Positions 1-6,567 are shown, counted from the first letter of the stretch. The stretch: 14,562 bases of DNA from Ruminococcus sp. (GCA_017544125.1 JAFYET010000297.1:1-14562), one strand, 5' to 3'. Translations and numbers: made by a program. Notes: generated from the letters alone by a model not told the origin.

Positions 1-1
1 C

Positions 2-490
2 TCACGAAATATAAACAGCCTGGCAGCCACAGCAATAAGCGCAAATATCACCCCCTCGACTATCTCCGGCAGCACCCTTACCTATGCCGACCTTGCGACC
101 TTCTGGGCATCAATGACCGATGCCAATATGGACGTTATGCTCTGCAGCCCCGCAGTTATGGCAAGCATTCTCGCCCTTGATGAGATGAAGACCACCGTCG
201 CCGACCTTATGAAGAGCGGCCGTGCGGTTACTCCCTTCGGCGTTACCCTTGTCAAGTGCCCCTCGCTCACCGCATCAGGCGATATAATCGGCATCGACTC
301 GTCAATGGCAGCCGAGGTCATCTTCGGCGGCGATGTGATAGTCGATATCGACAAGATATTCTCAAACCAGAACCACGAGGTAGCCTGCTCCGTCCTCATC
401 GGCGTTGCCAGGATCTACGATAAGGCGGTCAAGGTGCTCAAAACGACCTCTAACGTAAGCGCACCTGCTTCCTCAAAGAATAAGGAATAA
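2..490 (+). CDS. Phage major capsid protein, C-terminal part (5' end outside window)
   Basis: An open frame runs in from the left edge and ends at TAA 488-490, giving about 162 residues of a longer protein. The C-terminal part alternates hydrophobic strands with short turns (VTLVKCPSLTASGDIIGID, then FGGDVIVDIDKIF) and ends in a strand-rich segment plus a short polar tail, which fits the P/A-domain region of HK97-fold phage major capsid proteins. The following small phage-like genes on the same strand support a structural role. The N-terminus, delta domain or scaffold region cannot be seen. It is probably the first visible gene of an operon continuing to 2664, although a strong hairpin and repeat (521-575) interrupt it just downstream. 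The capsid assignment comes from recognition of sequence style and context, not a search; another structural phage protein is possible. Confidence 0.6.
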   Translation, partial: SRNINSLAATAISANITPSTISGSTLTYADLATFWASMTDANMDVMLCSPAVMASILALDEMKTTVADLMKSGRAVTPFGVTLVKCPSLTASGDIIGIDSSMAAEVIFGGDVIVDIDKIFSNQNHEVACSVLIGVARIYDKAVKVLKTTSNVSAPASSKNKE

Positions 491-520
491 CGAACGCCGG
501 AGCGATCCGCCTGCGTCAAT

Positions 521-575
521 GCCCCCTCCGCCCTTTTGGCGGCGGAGGGGGCTGTTACCTCTTATATCTTACGTC
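521..575 (-). repeat. Heptamer/hairpin repeat element, class B copy 1
   Basis: A perfect 12-bp hairpin (521-532 with 541-552, arm GCCCCCTCCGCC, 8-nt loop) is followed by three 7-bp units at 555-561, 562-568 and 569-575 (TTACCTC, TTATATC, TTACGTC). It therefore reads heptamers then hairpin on the minus strand, against the operon. The last unit ends 2 nt before the AAAGGAG ribosome binding site (578-584) of the next gene. It could act as a partial attenuator between the capsid gene and the downstream genes; there is no good T-tract on the plus strand. Confidence 0.7.
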
Positions 576-591
576 TGAAAGGAGAATGATA

Positions 592-966
592 ATGGTCTAC
601 ATAGACAGAAACAAAGTCATGGCGCTGTTTTTAAGACTAAGCAAAATACCCGATGAGCAGCGGCATGACTATGACGATATGATAGAAAATGCGAGCTTTT
701 ATGTGGCAAGGCACGCCGTCGAGCCTGTGCTCGTCACCGACCTTGAAAGGCTCGAATTCGCCGCCGCAGCAGTGGCGGTCTACGATAATACTATGATGAA
801 GCTGATAAACGATAAGACCCTCTGCACAGCCGACGGCAGACAGACGCTGAGCTTTAAGGACAGCGATTCCTATAAATATGCCCTTAAACTGCGTGAGCAC
901 GCAATAGCCTGCGTTAGTGATATCTGGGTCGATGATAGTTTCAGCTTTGCAGCAGCAGAGGGGTGA
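592..966 (+). CDS. Phage head-tail connector-like protein (124 aa)
   Basis: Small, mostly helical protein; its place directly after the capsid gene and its size fit a head-completion or head-tail connector protein of the gp6/gp15 adaptor kind. An upstream in-frame ATG at 586 lies only 1 nt after the AAAGGAG box (578-584), so the ATG at 592, with a 7-nt spacing, is the better start. The sequence has predicted helices around residues 5-40 and 80-115 and an Ala-rich middle (EFAAAAVAVYD). No catalytic motif is seen. The stop at 964-966 is 5 nt from the next start, so translation is probably coupled. I cannot name the family from sequence alone; the role is inferred from order and length. Confidence 0.5.
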   Translation: MVYIDRNKVMALFLRLSKIPDEQRHDYDDMIENASFYVARHAVEPVLVTDLERLEFAAAAVAVYDNTMMKLINDKTLCTADGRQTLSFKDSDSYKYALKLREHAIACVSDIWVDDSFSFAAAEG

Positions 967-971
967 TCAGA

Positions 972-1370
972 TTGCAGAGTATCATATCATCGGTCACGCA
1001 GATACTTGTGCAGGCGGGCTTTTTAGCCCCGGGCATATGCGTCACGCTCACGGGCGGCGCTTATAAAGATGAGTATATCGCCCTTGTGACCCTTAAAGAG
1101 ATCAGACATACCGAAACGGGCTTTCACTTTCTCTCGGGCAGCAGAGAAAGGCACTATGAGTATAAGCTCGAGTGCAGGCTTTTGGGTAAGCAGGGCGATT
1201 GCTCTGACAGAGCCACGCTGCTTGCAAAGGCAGAATCTGCAAGAGAAGCCCTCATAACATCAGGCTTTGAAGTCACCCTTGCCAATGACAATAAAATAGA
1301 CGGCACACTTTCCCGTGCCGTCTGTACGCTGAATGTCACCAAGGGCGAGATAAAACAGATAGGGGAGTGA
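972..1370 (+). CDS. Phage tail-completion / minor structural-like protein (132 aa)
   Basis: This 132-residue protein has an N-terminal helix followed by alternating strands with YKLECRLLGK, then a helix rich in Ala/Glu (LLAKAESAREAL) and a final strand (RAVCTLNVTKGEI). This alpha-beta pattern, length and position resemble tail terminator/completion proteins of long-tailed phages. I chose TTG 972 as start because AGAGGGG (957-963) is 8 nt upstream; a GTG at 963 overlaps the previous stop but falls on the ribosome binding site itself. The gene ends at 1370 and the next ribosome binding site AGGGGAG overlaps its last codons. Function is inferred. Confidence 0.45.
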   Translation: MQSIISSVTQILVQAGFLAPGICVTLTGGAYKDEYIALVTLKEIRHTETGFHFLSGSRERHYEYKLECRLLGKQGDCSDRATLLAKAESAREALITSGFEVTLANDNKIDGTLSRAVCTLNVTKGEIKQIGE

Positions 1371-1375
1371 ACAGA

Positions 1376-1714
1376 GTGAAAAACGAATTTACAGTGACCC
1401 TCGGCTTAAAGACGCTGACACTTTATAGCCTTACCTTTCGTACAGATACTAAGACCGCCGAAACAGCCACGGTTGACGGCTTTGTGATAAGGCGGCTCGC
1501 AGGCAGGCGCAAGAATTTCTATACCCTTAAAGGCAGAACGCCCTATGACGGCTTTCTTGCATTCTGCGCCTATATAAACGCCAATATCGGCAGTGCGGTA
1601 ACGCTCACCGTCGGCACGGCGCAGACATCGCTTGTTTTCACTAAAGGCGAGTGTACAGCCTGCGAGCAGGGAATGTGCGAATATGTGATAGAGCTTGAGG
1701 AGGTGACGGATTGA
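1376..1714 (+). CDS. Small tail/baseplate adaptor-like protein (112 aa)
   Basis: A 112-aa, strand-rich protein. Near its middle is LKGRTPYDGFLAFCAYINANIG, and it ends in a YVIELEEV strand. This style (a short beta protein with an internal helix covering 'find the column' positions, ending in an ELEEV-type strand) resembles the small adaptor proteins that precede baseplate hubs in PBSX-like modules. GTG 1376 is preferred over GTG 1367 because AGGGGAG (1361-1367) is then 8 nt away. Its TGA (1712-1714) overlaps the TTG start of the next gene (TTGA), so the two are translationally coupled. Two Cys (TACEQGMC) near the C-terminus are unusual for such a protein. Family not identified with certainty. 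Confidence 0.4.
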   Translation: MKNEFTVTLGLKTLTLYSLTFRTDTKTAETATVDGFVIRRLAGRRKNFYTLKGRTPYDGFLAFCAYINANIGSAVTLTVGTAQTSLVFTKGECTACEQGMCEYVIELEEVTD

Positions 1715-2664
1715 GCACCGACAGCTTTACCATACAGCTAAAAAACGCCTCGGGCAGCGTTATATCCATGTTTCAGAGAATAGTATCCCTCACCCTTGTT
1801 AAGGAGCGCTACACACCCTACTTCACCCTTGAATTCACCACCGATGCCATATATCATCAGGGCTTTGACACAAAGGATTTCACCTCGGTCAAGCTGATCT
1901 ACGGGCAGAATGAGCTGTTCTTCGGCAGGGCATCGGGCATCAGCCTTAAATACACAGCGGGCAGAAAGTTGCTCACAGGGCGTGCCTACGGCTATACCAA
2001 GACGGTTGGCACCTGCGATGCCGTGCCGGGGCTCATGAGCAACTGCACCCTTGCCGATATAGCTTCTGCCAACACCTATATGCCGAATGTGAGCTATCAG
2101 CAGATATCAGACAGCGCCAACTACATCTACGTCAAGGAAACAGACACTATCTGGGACGCGATAGCCGCCCTTTCCATAAAGCTCTATGAAGAGTACCCCT
2201 ACATCACGGGCATGAACACGGTAAATATCAAAAAGCAGGGGCAGATACGCCGCACCTATAACTCGGTGAATATAACCGAAACAATAAACGGCAATAATTT
2301 CTCAAACGCCCTCTCACGCATAAATATGCAGGGCACACAGGGCACCTACGAGTATCACTGCGACGATGCCGAGGCGATAAGGCGTGGCATCATGCGTGAG
2401 CGCTATATGCCCCTTGACAGGCAGTGGCTCTCATCGCCCTCGCTGGGGCTTAAGCACAAGCTGTATTTTGCAAGGCGTGGCGGCGTTTACAAGGGCTTCA
2501 CCTACGAGGGCTTCAGAAACGAGAAGCTGTGCGACAAAGTCGAGATAAGTGCCGCCGGGATCGAATATCTGGGCGAGGTATCAAAGCTGATACTCCACGC
2601 CGACAAGCGGGGAGTGTTCACAACGCTTATTTCCTATGATGACGGGTATAGTAGTATTAGTTAA
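1711..2664 (+). CDS. Phage baseplate hub-like protein (gp44/late-control-D type), 317 aa
   Basis: Starts at TTG 1711, 7 nt after GAGGAGG (1697-1703), and overlaps the previous stop. The N-terminus (residues ~1-100) consists of strands typical of hub proteins that describe 'what is attached' (VSLTLVKERYTPYFTLEFTTD, then KLIYGQNELFFGRASGISL). A helical insert follows (TIWDAIAALSIKLYEEYPYI), then a strand-rich C-terminal half (NGNNFSNALSRINM, LYFARRGGVYKGF). Length and layout fit Mu gp44 / XkdQ / gpD baseplate hubs, which cap the tail tube of contractile phages and PBSX-like particles. The stop codon abuts a heptamer repeat, so the 3' end may have been altered by insertion of that element. No sheath, tube or tape-measure gene lies between the capsid gene and this gene. 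Confidence 0.5.
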   Translation: MSTDSFTIQLKNASGSVISMFQRIVSLTLVKERYTPYFTLEFTTDAIYHQGFDTKDFTSVKLIYGQNELFFGRASGISLKYTAGRKLLTGRAYGYTKTVGTCDAVPGLMSNCTLADIASANTYMPNVSYQQISDSANYIYVKETDTIWDAIAALSIKLYEEYPYITGMNTVNIKKQGQIRRTYNSVNITETINGNNFSNALSRINMQGTQGTYEYHCDDAEAIRRGIMRERYMPLDRQWLSSPSLGLKHKLYFARRGGVYKGFTYEGFRNEKLCDKVEISAAGIEYLGEVSKLILHADKRGVFTTLISYDDGYSSIS

Positions 2665-2727
2665 TGCATAATGCATAATGAATAATGCATAATTAAGGAG
2701 TCCGCCTTGCGGCGGACGGATTTTAAA
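2665..2727 (+). repeat. Heptamer/hairpin repeat element, class A copy 1
   Basis: Begins on the base after the hub stop codon. Four 7-bp units TGCATAA, TGCATAA, TGAATAA, TGCATAA (2665-2692), a short link TTAAGGA, a perfect hairpin GTCCGCC-TTGC-GGCGGAC (2700-2717) and the tail GGATTTTAAA (2718-2727). The inverse copy at 9376-9438 differs at only a few positions over the whole length. The hairpin plus TTTT may end transcription of the phage operon. Confidence 0.85.
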
Positions 2728-2745
2728 AAGTACAGTGGCGGGCAG

Positions 2746-2780
2746 AGAAAACAAAAAGCCCGGAATGATCTCCGGGCTTT
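2746..2780 (-). terminator. Rho-independent terminator of the rsmD-coaD operon
   Basis: A perfect 10-bp stem AAAGCCCGGA/TCCGGGCTTT (2755-2764 with 2771-2780, 6-nt loop). On the minus strand it is followed by TTTTTGTTTT, 17 nt beyond the stop of the coiled-coil gene. It may also act weakly on plus-strand read-through from the phage operon. Confidence 0.9.
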
Positions 2781-2796
2781 GATGTATCATAGCTTA

Positions 2797-3330
2797 TCAG
2801 TTGTTCTTGGGTGAAGCGATAGAGAGAACTGCTGCCTTTGTTCTCTGAACGTCCTCAAGGTTCTGTGTAAGAACGTTCTCGGCGTTGGTGAGTGTCTTTT
2901 CAAGGTCATCAGCAAGCATCTTTCTTATCTGTGTGTCCTTGTCGATTGCGTCCATAACTATCTGCTCTGCCTTGATGTTTGCAGCCTTTATGGTCTCCTC
3001 AGCCTCAGCGTTGGCGTTTGCCATTATCTCATCTGCCTGAGCCTGAGCCATCTTAACAAGCTCGCTCTCCGAGGTTATCTGCTTAGCCTTTTCCTTTGCA
3101 CGGTTCACAAGATCCTCAGCCTGTGCGTTTGCATCGGCTATTATCTTTCTCTTGTTGTCCTCAGTGTCCTTGGCTTTCTTTAACTCCTCGGGCATATTGT
3201 AGCGCAGCGTGTCGATATACTCTCTCATCTGCTCTGCGTCGATCTGCTTTTTGTTGGTAAAGGGAAAGGAGCTTGCTTCGTCAAGAAGCTGATCCATGTG
3301 CTTTAAGATGTCGTCGATTTTCATTGCCAT
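2797..3330 (-). CDS. Coiled-coil protein, DivIVA/V-ATPase-subunit-H-like, 177 aa
   Basis: The start is set at ATG 3330 (MAMKIDD), 9 nt after GAAAGGA; a TTG at 3339 lies on the ribosome binding site. After about 45 residues of short helix the rest is one long charged helix with heptad character, including the imperfect internal repeat ANAQAEDLVNRAKEKAKQI / ANAEAEETIKAANIKAEQIV. No signal peptide or membrane segment is seen. Similar Ala/Glu/Lys-rich proteins next to coaD in Clostridia are usually annotated as ATPase-like or DivIVA-like coiled coils, suggesting a cytoskeletal or cell-division scaffold, but that function is inferred. It is the last gene of the rsmD-coaD operon, 30 bp after coaD, and ends at a strong terminator. 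Confidence 0.75.
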   Translation of the reverse strand: MAMKIDDILKHMDQLLDEASSFPFTNKKQIDAEQMREYIDTLRYNMPEELKKAKDTEDNKRKIIADANAQAEDLVNRAKEKAKQITSESELVKMAQAQADEIMANANAEAEETIKAANIKAEQIVMDAIDKDTQIRKMLADDLEKTLTNAENVLTQNLEDVQRTKAAVLSIASPKNN

Positions 3331-3360
3331 AATAAACAATCCTTTCGTATATATAATATA

Positions 3361-3852
3361 TTATTTTTTATTTCCTGTTAAGCGCTCGTAGATAAAGTCA
3401 TGTATCTCGGGCGATACAAAGTCAGCTATCTCGCCGCCGAATGACGCAAGCTCTTTGACCAAGCTCGATGAGAGGTACATATTCTCGCCCCTTGTGGTTA
3501 GAAACACCGTCTCAGCGCCGCTGTAGAGCTTTTTGTTGGCAAGCGCCATCTGAAACTCATACTCAAAGTCAGACACAGCCCTCAGACCCTTGACGATAGC
3601 GCAAGCCCCCGTCATTTTAAGGTAATCGGCAAGCAGACCGTTGTAGCAGTCAACTACCACGTTGTCTAAATGCTCGGTGACTTTCTGTATCATCTCCATG
3701 CGCTCGTTTACCGAGAAGACCGCCTTGTTCTTTGCGGGGTTGAATGATACCAGCACTATTACCTTGTCAAAAAGGTTAGACGCACGCTCGATTATGTCAA
3801 GATGACCGAGCGTTACCGGGTCAAAGCTGCCCAGGCAGACTGCAATTCGCAT
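3361..3852 (-). CDS. coaD: Phosphopantetheine adenylyltransferase
   Basis: Cytoplasmic enzyme transferring AMP from ATP to 4'-phosphopantetheine to make dephospho-CoA, the penultimate step of CoA synthesis. The 163 aa match the usual family length (~160). Visible signatures: GSFDPVTLGH at 8-17 (the T/HxGH nucleotidyltransferase motif), SFNPAKNK at 36-43, the substrate-binding KGLR at 88-91, and YLSSSLVKE at 126-134 (the ISSSxVKE ATP-binding motif). The ATG immediately follows the rsmD stop codon, and the GGAGGAAGAATAA ribosome binding site sits within the rsmD 3' end, so the two are co-transcribed and likely translationally coupled. All key residues appear intact. Very secure. Confidence 0.97.
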   Translation of the reverse strand: MRIAVCLGSFDPVTLGHLDIIERASNLFDKVIVLVSFNPAKNKAVFSVNERMEMIQKVTEHLDNVVVDCYNGLLADYLKMTGACAIVKGLRAVSDFEYEFQMALANKKLYSGAETVFLTTRGENMYLSSSLVKELASFGGEIADFVSPEIHDFIYERLTGNKK

Positions 3853-4404
3853 TTATTCTTCCTCCAAAGCAGGCTTTTGGTAGACGGTAAGTGCTATCTT
3901 GCCGTATTTGTAGCGCTTGTGCTGCTTAAGCGAGCCGAACTCTTCAGGCAGTGTCAGCTCATTTTCATGCTCGCAGACCACGATGCCGCCGTCGTTTATC
4001 TTGTCGGGCAGCCGCTCCATTACCTTTTGAATAAGCCCCTGCTCATAGGGCGGGTCAAGCAGCGCTATATCAAAGCCCTTTTTCGCCGTGAGCAGATAGT
4101 CATAGCTGTCGGCAGTGAGTATGCGTGCCTGCTTTAAAAAGCCGCAGGTCATCACATTTTCACGCACAAGGGCGACAGACTCTGCACGCTTGTCAACGAA
4201 AACGCAGTGGTTAGCCCCACGGGAAAGCGCCTCGATCCCCAGCTGACCGCTGCCTGCGAAGAGGTCAAGTACATCAGCCCCCGGAATATCGAACTGTATG
4301 ATAGAGTAGATAGCTTCTTTTACCATATCGGAGGTAGGCCTTACATCGCTGCCCTCGGGGGTCTTCAGCTTTCTGCCCCTTGCCGAGCCTGTAATAACTC
4401 TCAT
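3853..4404 (-). CDS. rsmD: 16S rRNA (guanine(966)-N(2))-methyltransferase
   Basis: SAM-dependent methyltransferase that modifies G966 of 16S rRNA in the small subunit. At 183 aa it matches the family (~185-200). It begins with the family signature MRVITGSARGRKL; SAM motif I is DLFAGSGQLGIEAL (47-60), the acidic residue binding SAM ribose is D71 (VFVDKR), and the catalytic DPPY is at 117-120. The start at 4404 is supported by GGAGG (4411-4415) with 6-nt spacing; an upstream in-frame ATG at 4434 lacks one and lies near the promoter. First gene of the rsmD-coaD-coiled-coil operon. Pairing with coaD is common in Firmicutes. Confidence 0.97.
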   Translation of the reverse strand: MRVITGSARGRKLKTPEGSDVRPTSDMVKEAIYSIIQFDIPGADVLDLFAGSGQLGIEALSRGANHCVFVDKRAESVALVRENVMTCGFLKQARILTADSYDYLLTAKKGFDIALLDPPYEQGLIQKVMERLPDKINDGGIVVCEHENELTLPEEFGSLKQHKRYKYGKIALTVYQKPALEEE

Positions 4405-4443
4405 AACACCCCTCCGTCTTGCTAAATAATTCAATACACATAT

Positions 4444-4472
4444 ATTATACTATATTTTTTCAGCTTTGTCTA
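4444..4472 (-). promoter_or_regulatory. Sigma-A promoter of the rsmD operon
   Basis: On the minus strand, TAGACA (4472-4467, five of six matches to TTGACA), a 17-nt spacer and a perfect TATAAT (4449-4444), about 40 nt before the rsmD start. Confidence 0.85.
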
Positions 4473-4499
4473 TACCCAAAAAGGAAATTTTTTTGAAAA

Positions 4500-4576
4500 A
4501 ATGCGACCTCTCGGGCGCAAGCCCCCCACCGCCGCCTGCAGCGGCTTCTTACCTCTTACCTCTCACCTCTTACATC
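4500..4576 (-). repeat. Heptamer/hairpin repeat element, class B copy 2
   Basis: Four 7-bp units TTACCTC, TTACCTC, TCACCTC, TTACATC (4549-4576), then on the minus strand a GC-rich hairpin GCCGC/GCGGC (4531-4535, 4541-4545), a further G/C tract and the palindrome GGGCGCAAGCCC (4513-4524), which recurs at 13844-13855. It follows the surface-protein terminator and runs in that gene's direction. Confidence 0.75.
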
Positions 4577-4578
4577 TA

Positions 4579-4614
4579 AAAAAACGGCATGGACTTTCGC
4601 CCATACCGTTTTTG
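4579..4614 (-). terminator. Rho-independent terminator of the surface-protein gene
   Basis: On the minus strand a stem AAAAACGG-ATGG/CCAT-CCGTTTTT with one mismatch around an 8-nt loop (GCGAAAGT), followed by a T7 run (4579-4585 as A on the plus strand). It starts about 20 nt after the stop at 4635. Confidence 0.88.
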
Positions 4615-4634
4615 GAAGTCATATCAAGAAAGAA

Positions 4635-5579
4635 TTATCTCTTCTTGGAAACAACTACTGCTGCGCCTGCGAGTGCAAGACCTGCAAGAGCAAGACCAGC
4701 GGAAGCACCTGTGTTGGTGTTTGCGCCTGTTGTTGTAGTTGTGCCTGTAGTTGTAGTAGTTGTAGTTGTTGTGTCTGTTGTAGTTGTTGTGTCAGCAGGA
4801 GTATCTGTTGTAGCAGCAGATGTATCCTCAGCGGGTTTCTCCTCAGCAGGCTCTTCAGCGGGCTTCTCCTCTTCCTTGCCGTTTACGCCTGTGATAGTGA
4901 ATGTTACCTCGAGATTCTCGAATTCAAGCTCACCGGCTGCTGTCTTTATAGCCTCGGGTGCAAGACTCTCTGTAACGGTAGGACCGTAATTGTTGAAAAG
5001 CTCAATTCTGATCTTGCCGTTACCTTCGATATCAGCGAAAAGAATCTCCTCTGGCTTGTACTCATAAACAACGTTACCGTCAGCCTTGAGTGTAAGAGCC
5101 GTTACGTCAAGACCTTTGGACTTAGCATAAGACATCTTATCCTTACCCGTAGCCTTCTTGGGCTTGATGCCGAGCGTGTCTGTGCAGTAATCATCCCAAG
5201 CGTCCTCACCTGTGGAGCAGCCGAGCTTGTCAGCAAGACCTTCGATATCAACGTTAAGAACCATAAGACCGAAAGCAGGATCGCCAACTACCGCATCCTG
5301 ATGAGTATCAGGGTTTGCGACAGCGTCGATCTCGTTAAAGCAAGCAACGCAGTCAGCAAGGTTTACGTCAACGGTGTATGTGCCGTCCTCTGTTACCTGA
5401 ACTGTCTTACCGCCTGTAGGGAGTGTGAAGCCAAGCTCATCCTTGTTCATGTTCTGATATGTCCAGTTGCCGTCAGCCATCATAAGGAATGTATCACCTG
5501 TCTCAGCAGAAGCTGTGATAGCCATTGTAGCTGCTATAGCAAGTGCAGACATACCTGCAAAGATTTTTCTGAGTTTCAT
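4635..5579 (-). CDS. Secreted Thr-rich surface protein with sorting-like C-terminus (314 aa)
   Basis: The first 25 residues are a clear signal peptide (MKLRKIF + hydrophobic core + TASA|E). Residues ~26-230 form an all-beta-looking ectodomain with conserved-looking Cys at 77, 80, 121 and 132; possibly an ice-cream-cone/jelly-roll module but I do not recognise the family. A Pro/Glu linker (235-252) and a Thr-rich stretch (253-289, with runs of up to nine Thr) follow, as in Ruminococcus cell-surface proteins. The end is NTNTGA, a hydrophobic segment (293-310) and SKKR, shaped like an LPXTG-type sorting signal but lacking the Leu-Pro. It has its own promoter (5616-5644) and terminator, so it is a single-gene unit. 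The ATG follows AAGGAAG. Role unknown; wall or membrane attachment is inferred. Confidence 0.85.
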   Translation of the reverse strand: MKLRKIFAGMSALAIAATMAITASAETGDTFLMMADGNWTYQNMNKDELGFTLPTGGKTVQVTEDGTYTVDVNLADCVACFNEIDAVANPDTHQDAVVGDPAFGLMVLNVDIEGLADKLGCSTGEDAWDDYCTDTLGIKPKKATGKDKMSYAKSKGLDVTALTLKADGNVVYEYKPEEILFADIEGNGKIRIELFNNYGPTVTESLAPEAIKTAAGELEFENLEVTFTITGVNGKEEEKPAEEPAEEKPAEDTSAATTDTPADTTTTTDTTTTTTTTTGTTTTTGANTNTGASAGLALAGLALAGAAVVVSKKR

Positions 5580-5615
5580 AGTAAAAACTTCCTTTCCAGA
5601 ATTAATCGTACCTAC

Positions 5616-5644
5616 ATTATAACCGATTTGTAACCAAAAATCAA
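5616..5644 (-). promoter_or_regulatory. Promoter of the surface-protein gene
   Basis: On the minus strand TTGATT (5644-5639), a 17-nt spacer, and TATAAT (5621-5616), about 37 nt before the start codon. Confidence 0.78.
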
Positions 5645-5671
5645 TATGCTTTTTAACTAAATCGGCTATAA
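5617..5671. promoter_or_regulatory. Inverted repeat overlapping the surface-protein promoter (candidate operator)
   Basis: Arms TTATAACCGATTT (5617-5629) and AAATCGGCTATAA (5659-5671) are complementary at 12 of 13 positions and bracket the -35 and spacer. The left arm covers most of the -10. A further AAACCGAT half-site lies at about 5751-5758. This geometry fits a repressor binding two half-sites, though it could also form a hairpin. No regulator is identified. Confidence 0.45.
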
Positions 5672-5764
5672 CTTATTAGTCAATTATCACAATTTCACCA
5701 AAGAAATTACACATTTGGATAGCCTGTGAACGCAAAAATGCAAATAAATTAAACCGATATGGCA

Positions 5765-6529
5765 TTATTTAACTTTCTTTGTCTGGAACGAGTTGGCGGC
5801 TTTGAGATACAGCCTTGTGGGGATAAAGCGGCTTGCTGCCACCCCTGCCTTGATGCCTGCACCGGGAACTATCACAAGCTCTCGTGAAAACATTTTCCTT
5901 ATTGCATATTTTGCACAATACTCAGCCGATATGCCCGATATCGAGAACGAAGCATCAGCCACCTCGTTGAATTCTGTATCGACAGGTCCGGGGCACAAAG
6001 TGCAGACCCATACCCTGCTGCCTTTTTGTTTAAGCTCCTCATTTATGCCGAGGGTAAGGCTCTTGACATAGGCTTTTGTAGCGTAGTAGGTGCTCATCAT
6101 AGGCCCTGCGGGCAGCAGCCCTGCGGTGGAGGCAACATTCAGGATATAGCCCTTGTTCCTCTCCTCAAAGTCGTGAAGAAAGAGCTTTGTGAGAATGTGT
6201 ACGCTCCTTACGTTCACATCTACCATATCAAGCTCACGTTCAAGGGGCGTTTCGTCAAAAAAGCCCACCTGCCCGAAGCCTGCATTGTTTATAAGCACTA
6301 TTACATCTTCTCTGCCCTTGTAGGCATCATACAGGCGGCGGCACTCTTCTGCTTTTGAAAGGTCACACTCAAAGACCTCGGCGTGGTGCCGCAGCTCCGC
6401 TGAGAGCTTTTGCAGCCTGTCAGCCCGCCTTGCCACCAACACGGTATCAAACCCCCTCTGGTCAAGGTCGATAGCCATCTGCCTTCCTATCCCCGAGCTT
6501 GCGCCCGTGATTATTGCTGTTTTCTTCAT
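5765..6529 (-). CDS. Short-chain dehydrogenase/reductase (SDR), 254 aa
   Basis: Classical cytoplasmic SDR oxidoreductase. NAD(P)-binding GASSGIG is at 9-15, NNAG at 81-84, the structural Asn at 106, catalytic Ser134 (NVAS) and YATK at 149-152 (Tyr149, Lys153-type relay as Y-x-x-x-K with K152/153 region), followed by a PGP motif around 186-188. Arg residues after strand 2 (VARRADR) suggest NADPH preference. The substrate is unknown; DltE/YqjQ-like SDRs are the closest style. The start is ATG 6529, about 10 nt after AAAGGA; an upstream ATG at 6538 falls 1 nt after that box. No clear promoter is visible directly upstream, so it may be read through from the EAL gene across a 99-bp hairpin-rich gap. 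Confidence 0.9.
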   Translation of the reverse strand: MKKTAIITGASSGIGRQMAIDLDQRGFDTVLVARRADRLQKLSAELRHHAEVFECDLSKAEECRRLYDAYKGREDVIVLINNAGFGQVGFFDETPLERELDMVDVNVRSVHILTKLFLHDFEERNKGYILNVASTAGLLPAGPMMSTYYATKAYVKSLTLGINEELKQKGSRVWVCTLCPGPVDTEFNEVADASFSISGISAEYCAKYAIRKMFSRELVIVPGAGIKAGVAASRFIPTRLYLKAANSFQTKKVK

Positions 6530-6567
6530 TGGTCTCATATCCTTTTATCATTGTGTGCTTTGGCAGA

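Noticed and set aside
521..552. Rho-independent terminator after the capsid gene
   Set aside because: Perfect stem but followed by TGTTACCTC rather than a T-tract, and the downstream genes clearly belong to the same operon.
2665..2745. Prophage attachment site (attR) at the end of the phage cassette
   Set aside because: No tRNA gene, integrase or duplicated core is visible; the sequence there is the interspersed repeat.
3802..4137. Plus-strand 111-aa frame across the rsmD/coaD junction
   Set aside because: Antisense to two secure housekeeping genes, composition typical of a shadow frame.
4501..4989. Plus-strand 162-aa Val/Ser/Ala-rich frame
   Set aside because: It is the antisense shadow of the Thr-rich linker of the surface-protein gene, with no ribosome binding site or family signature.
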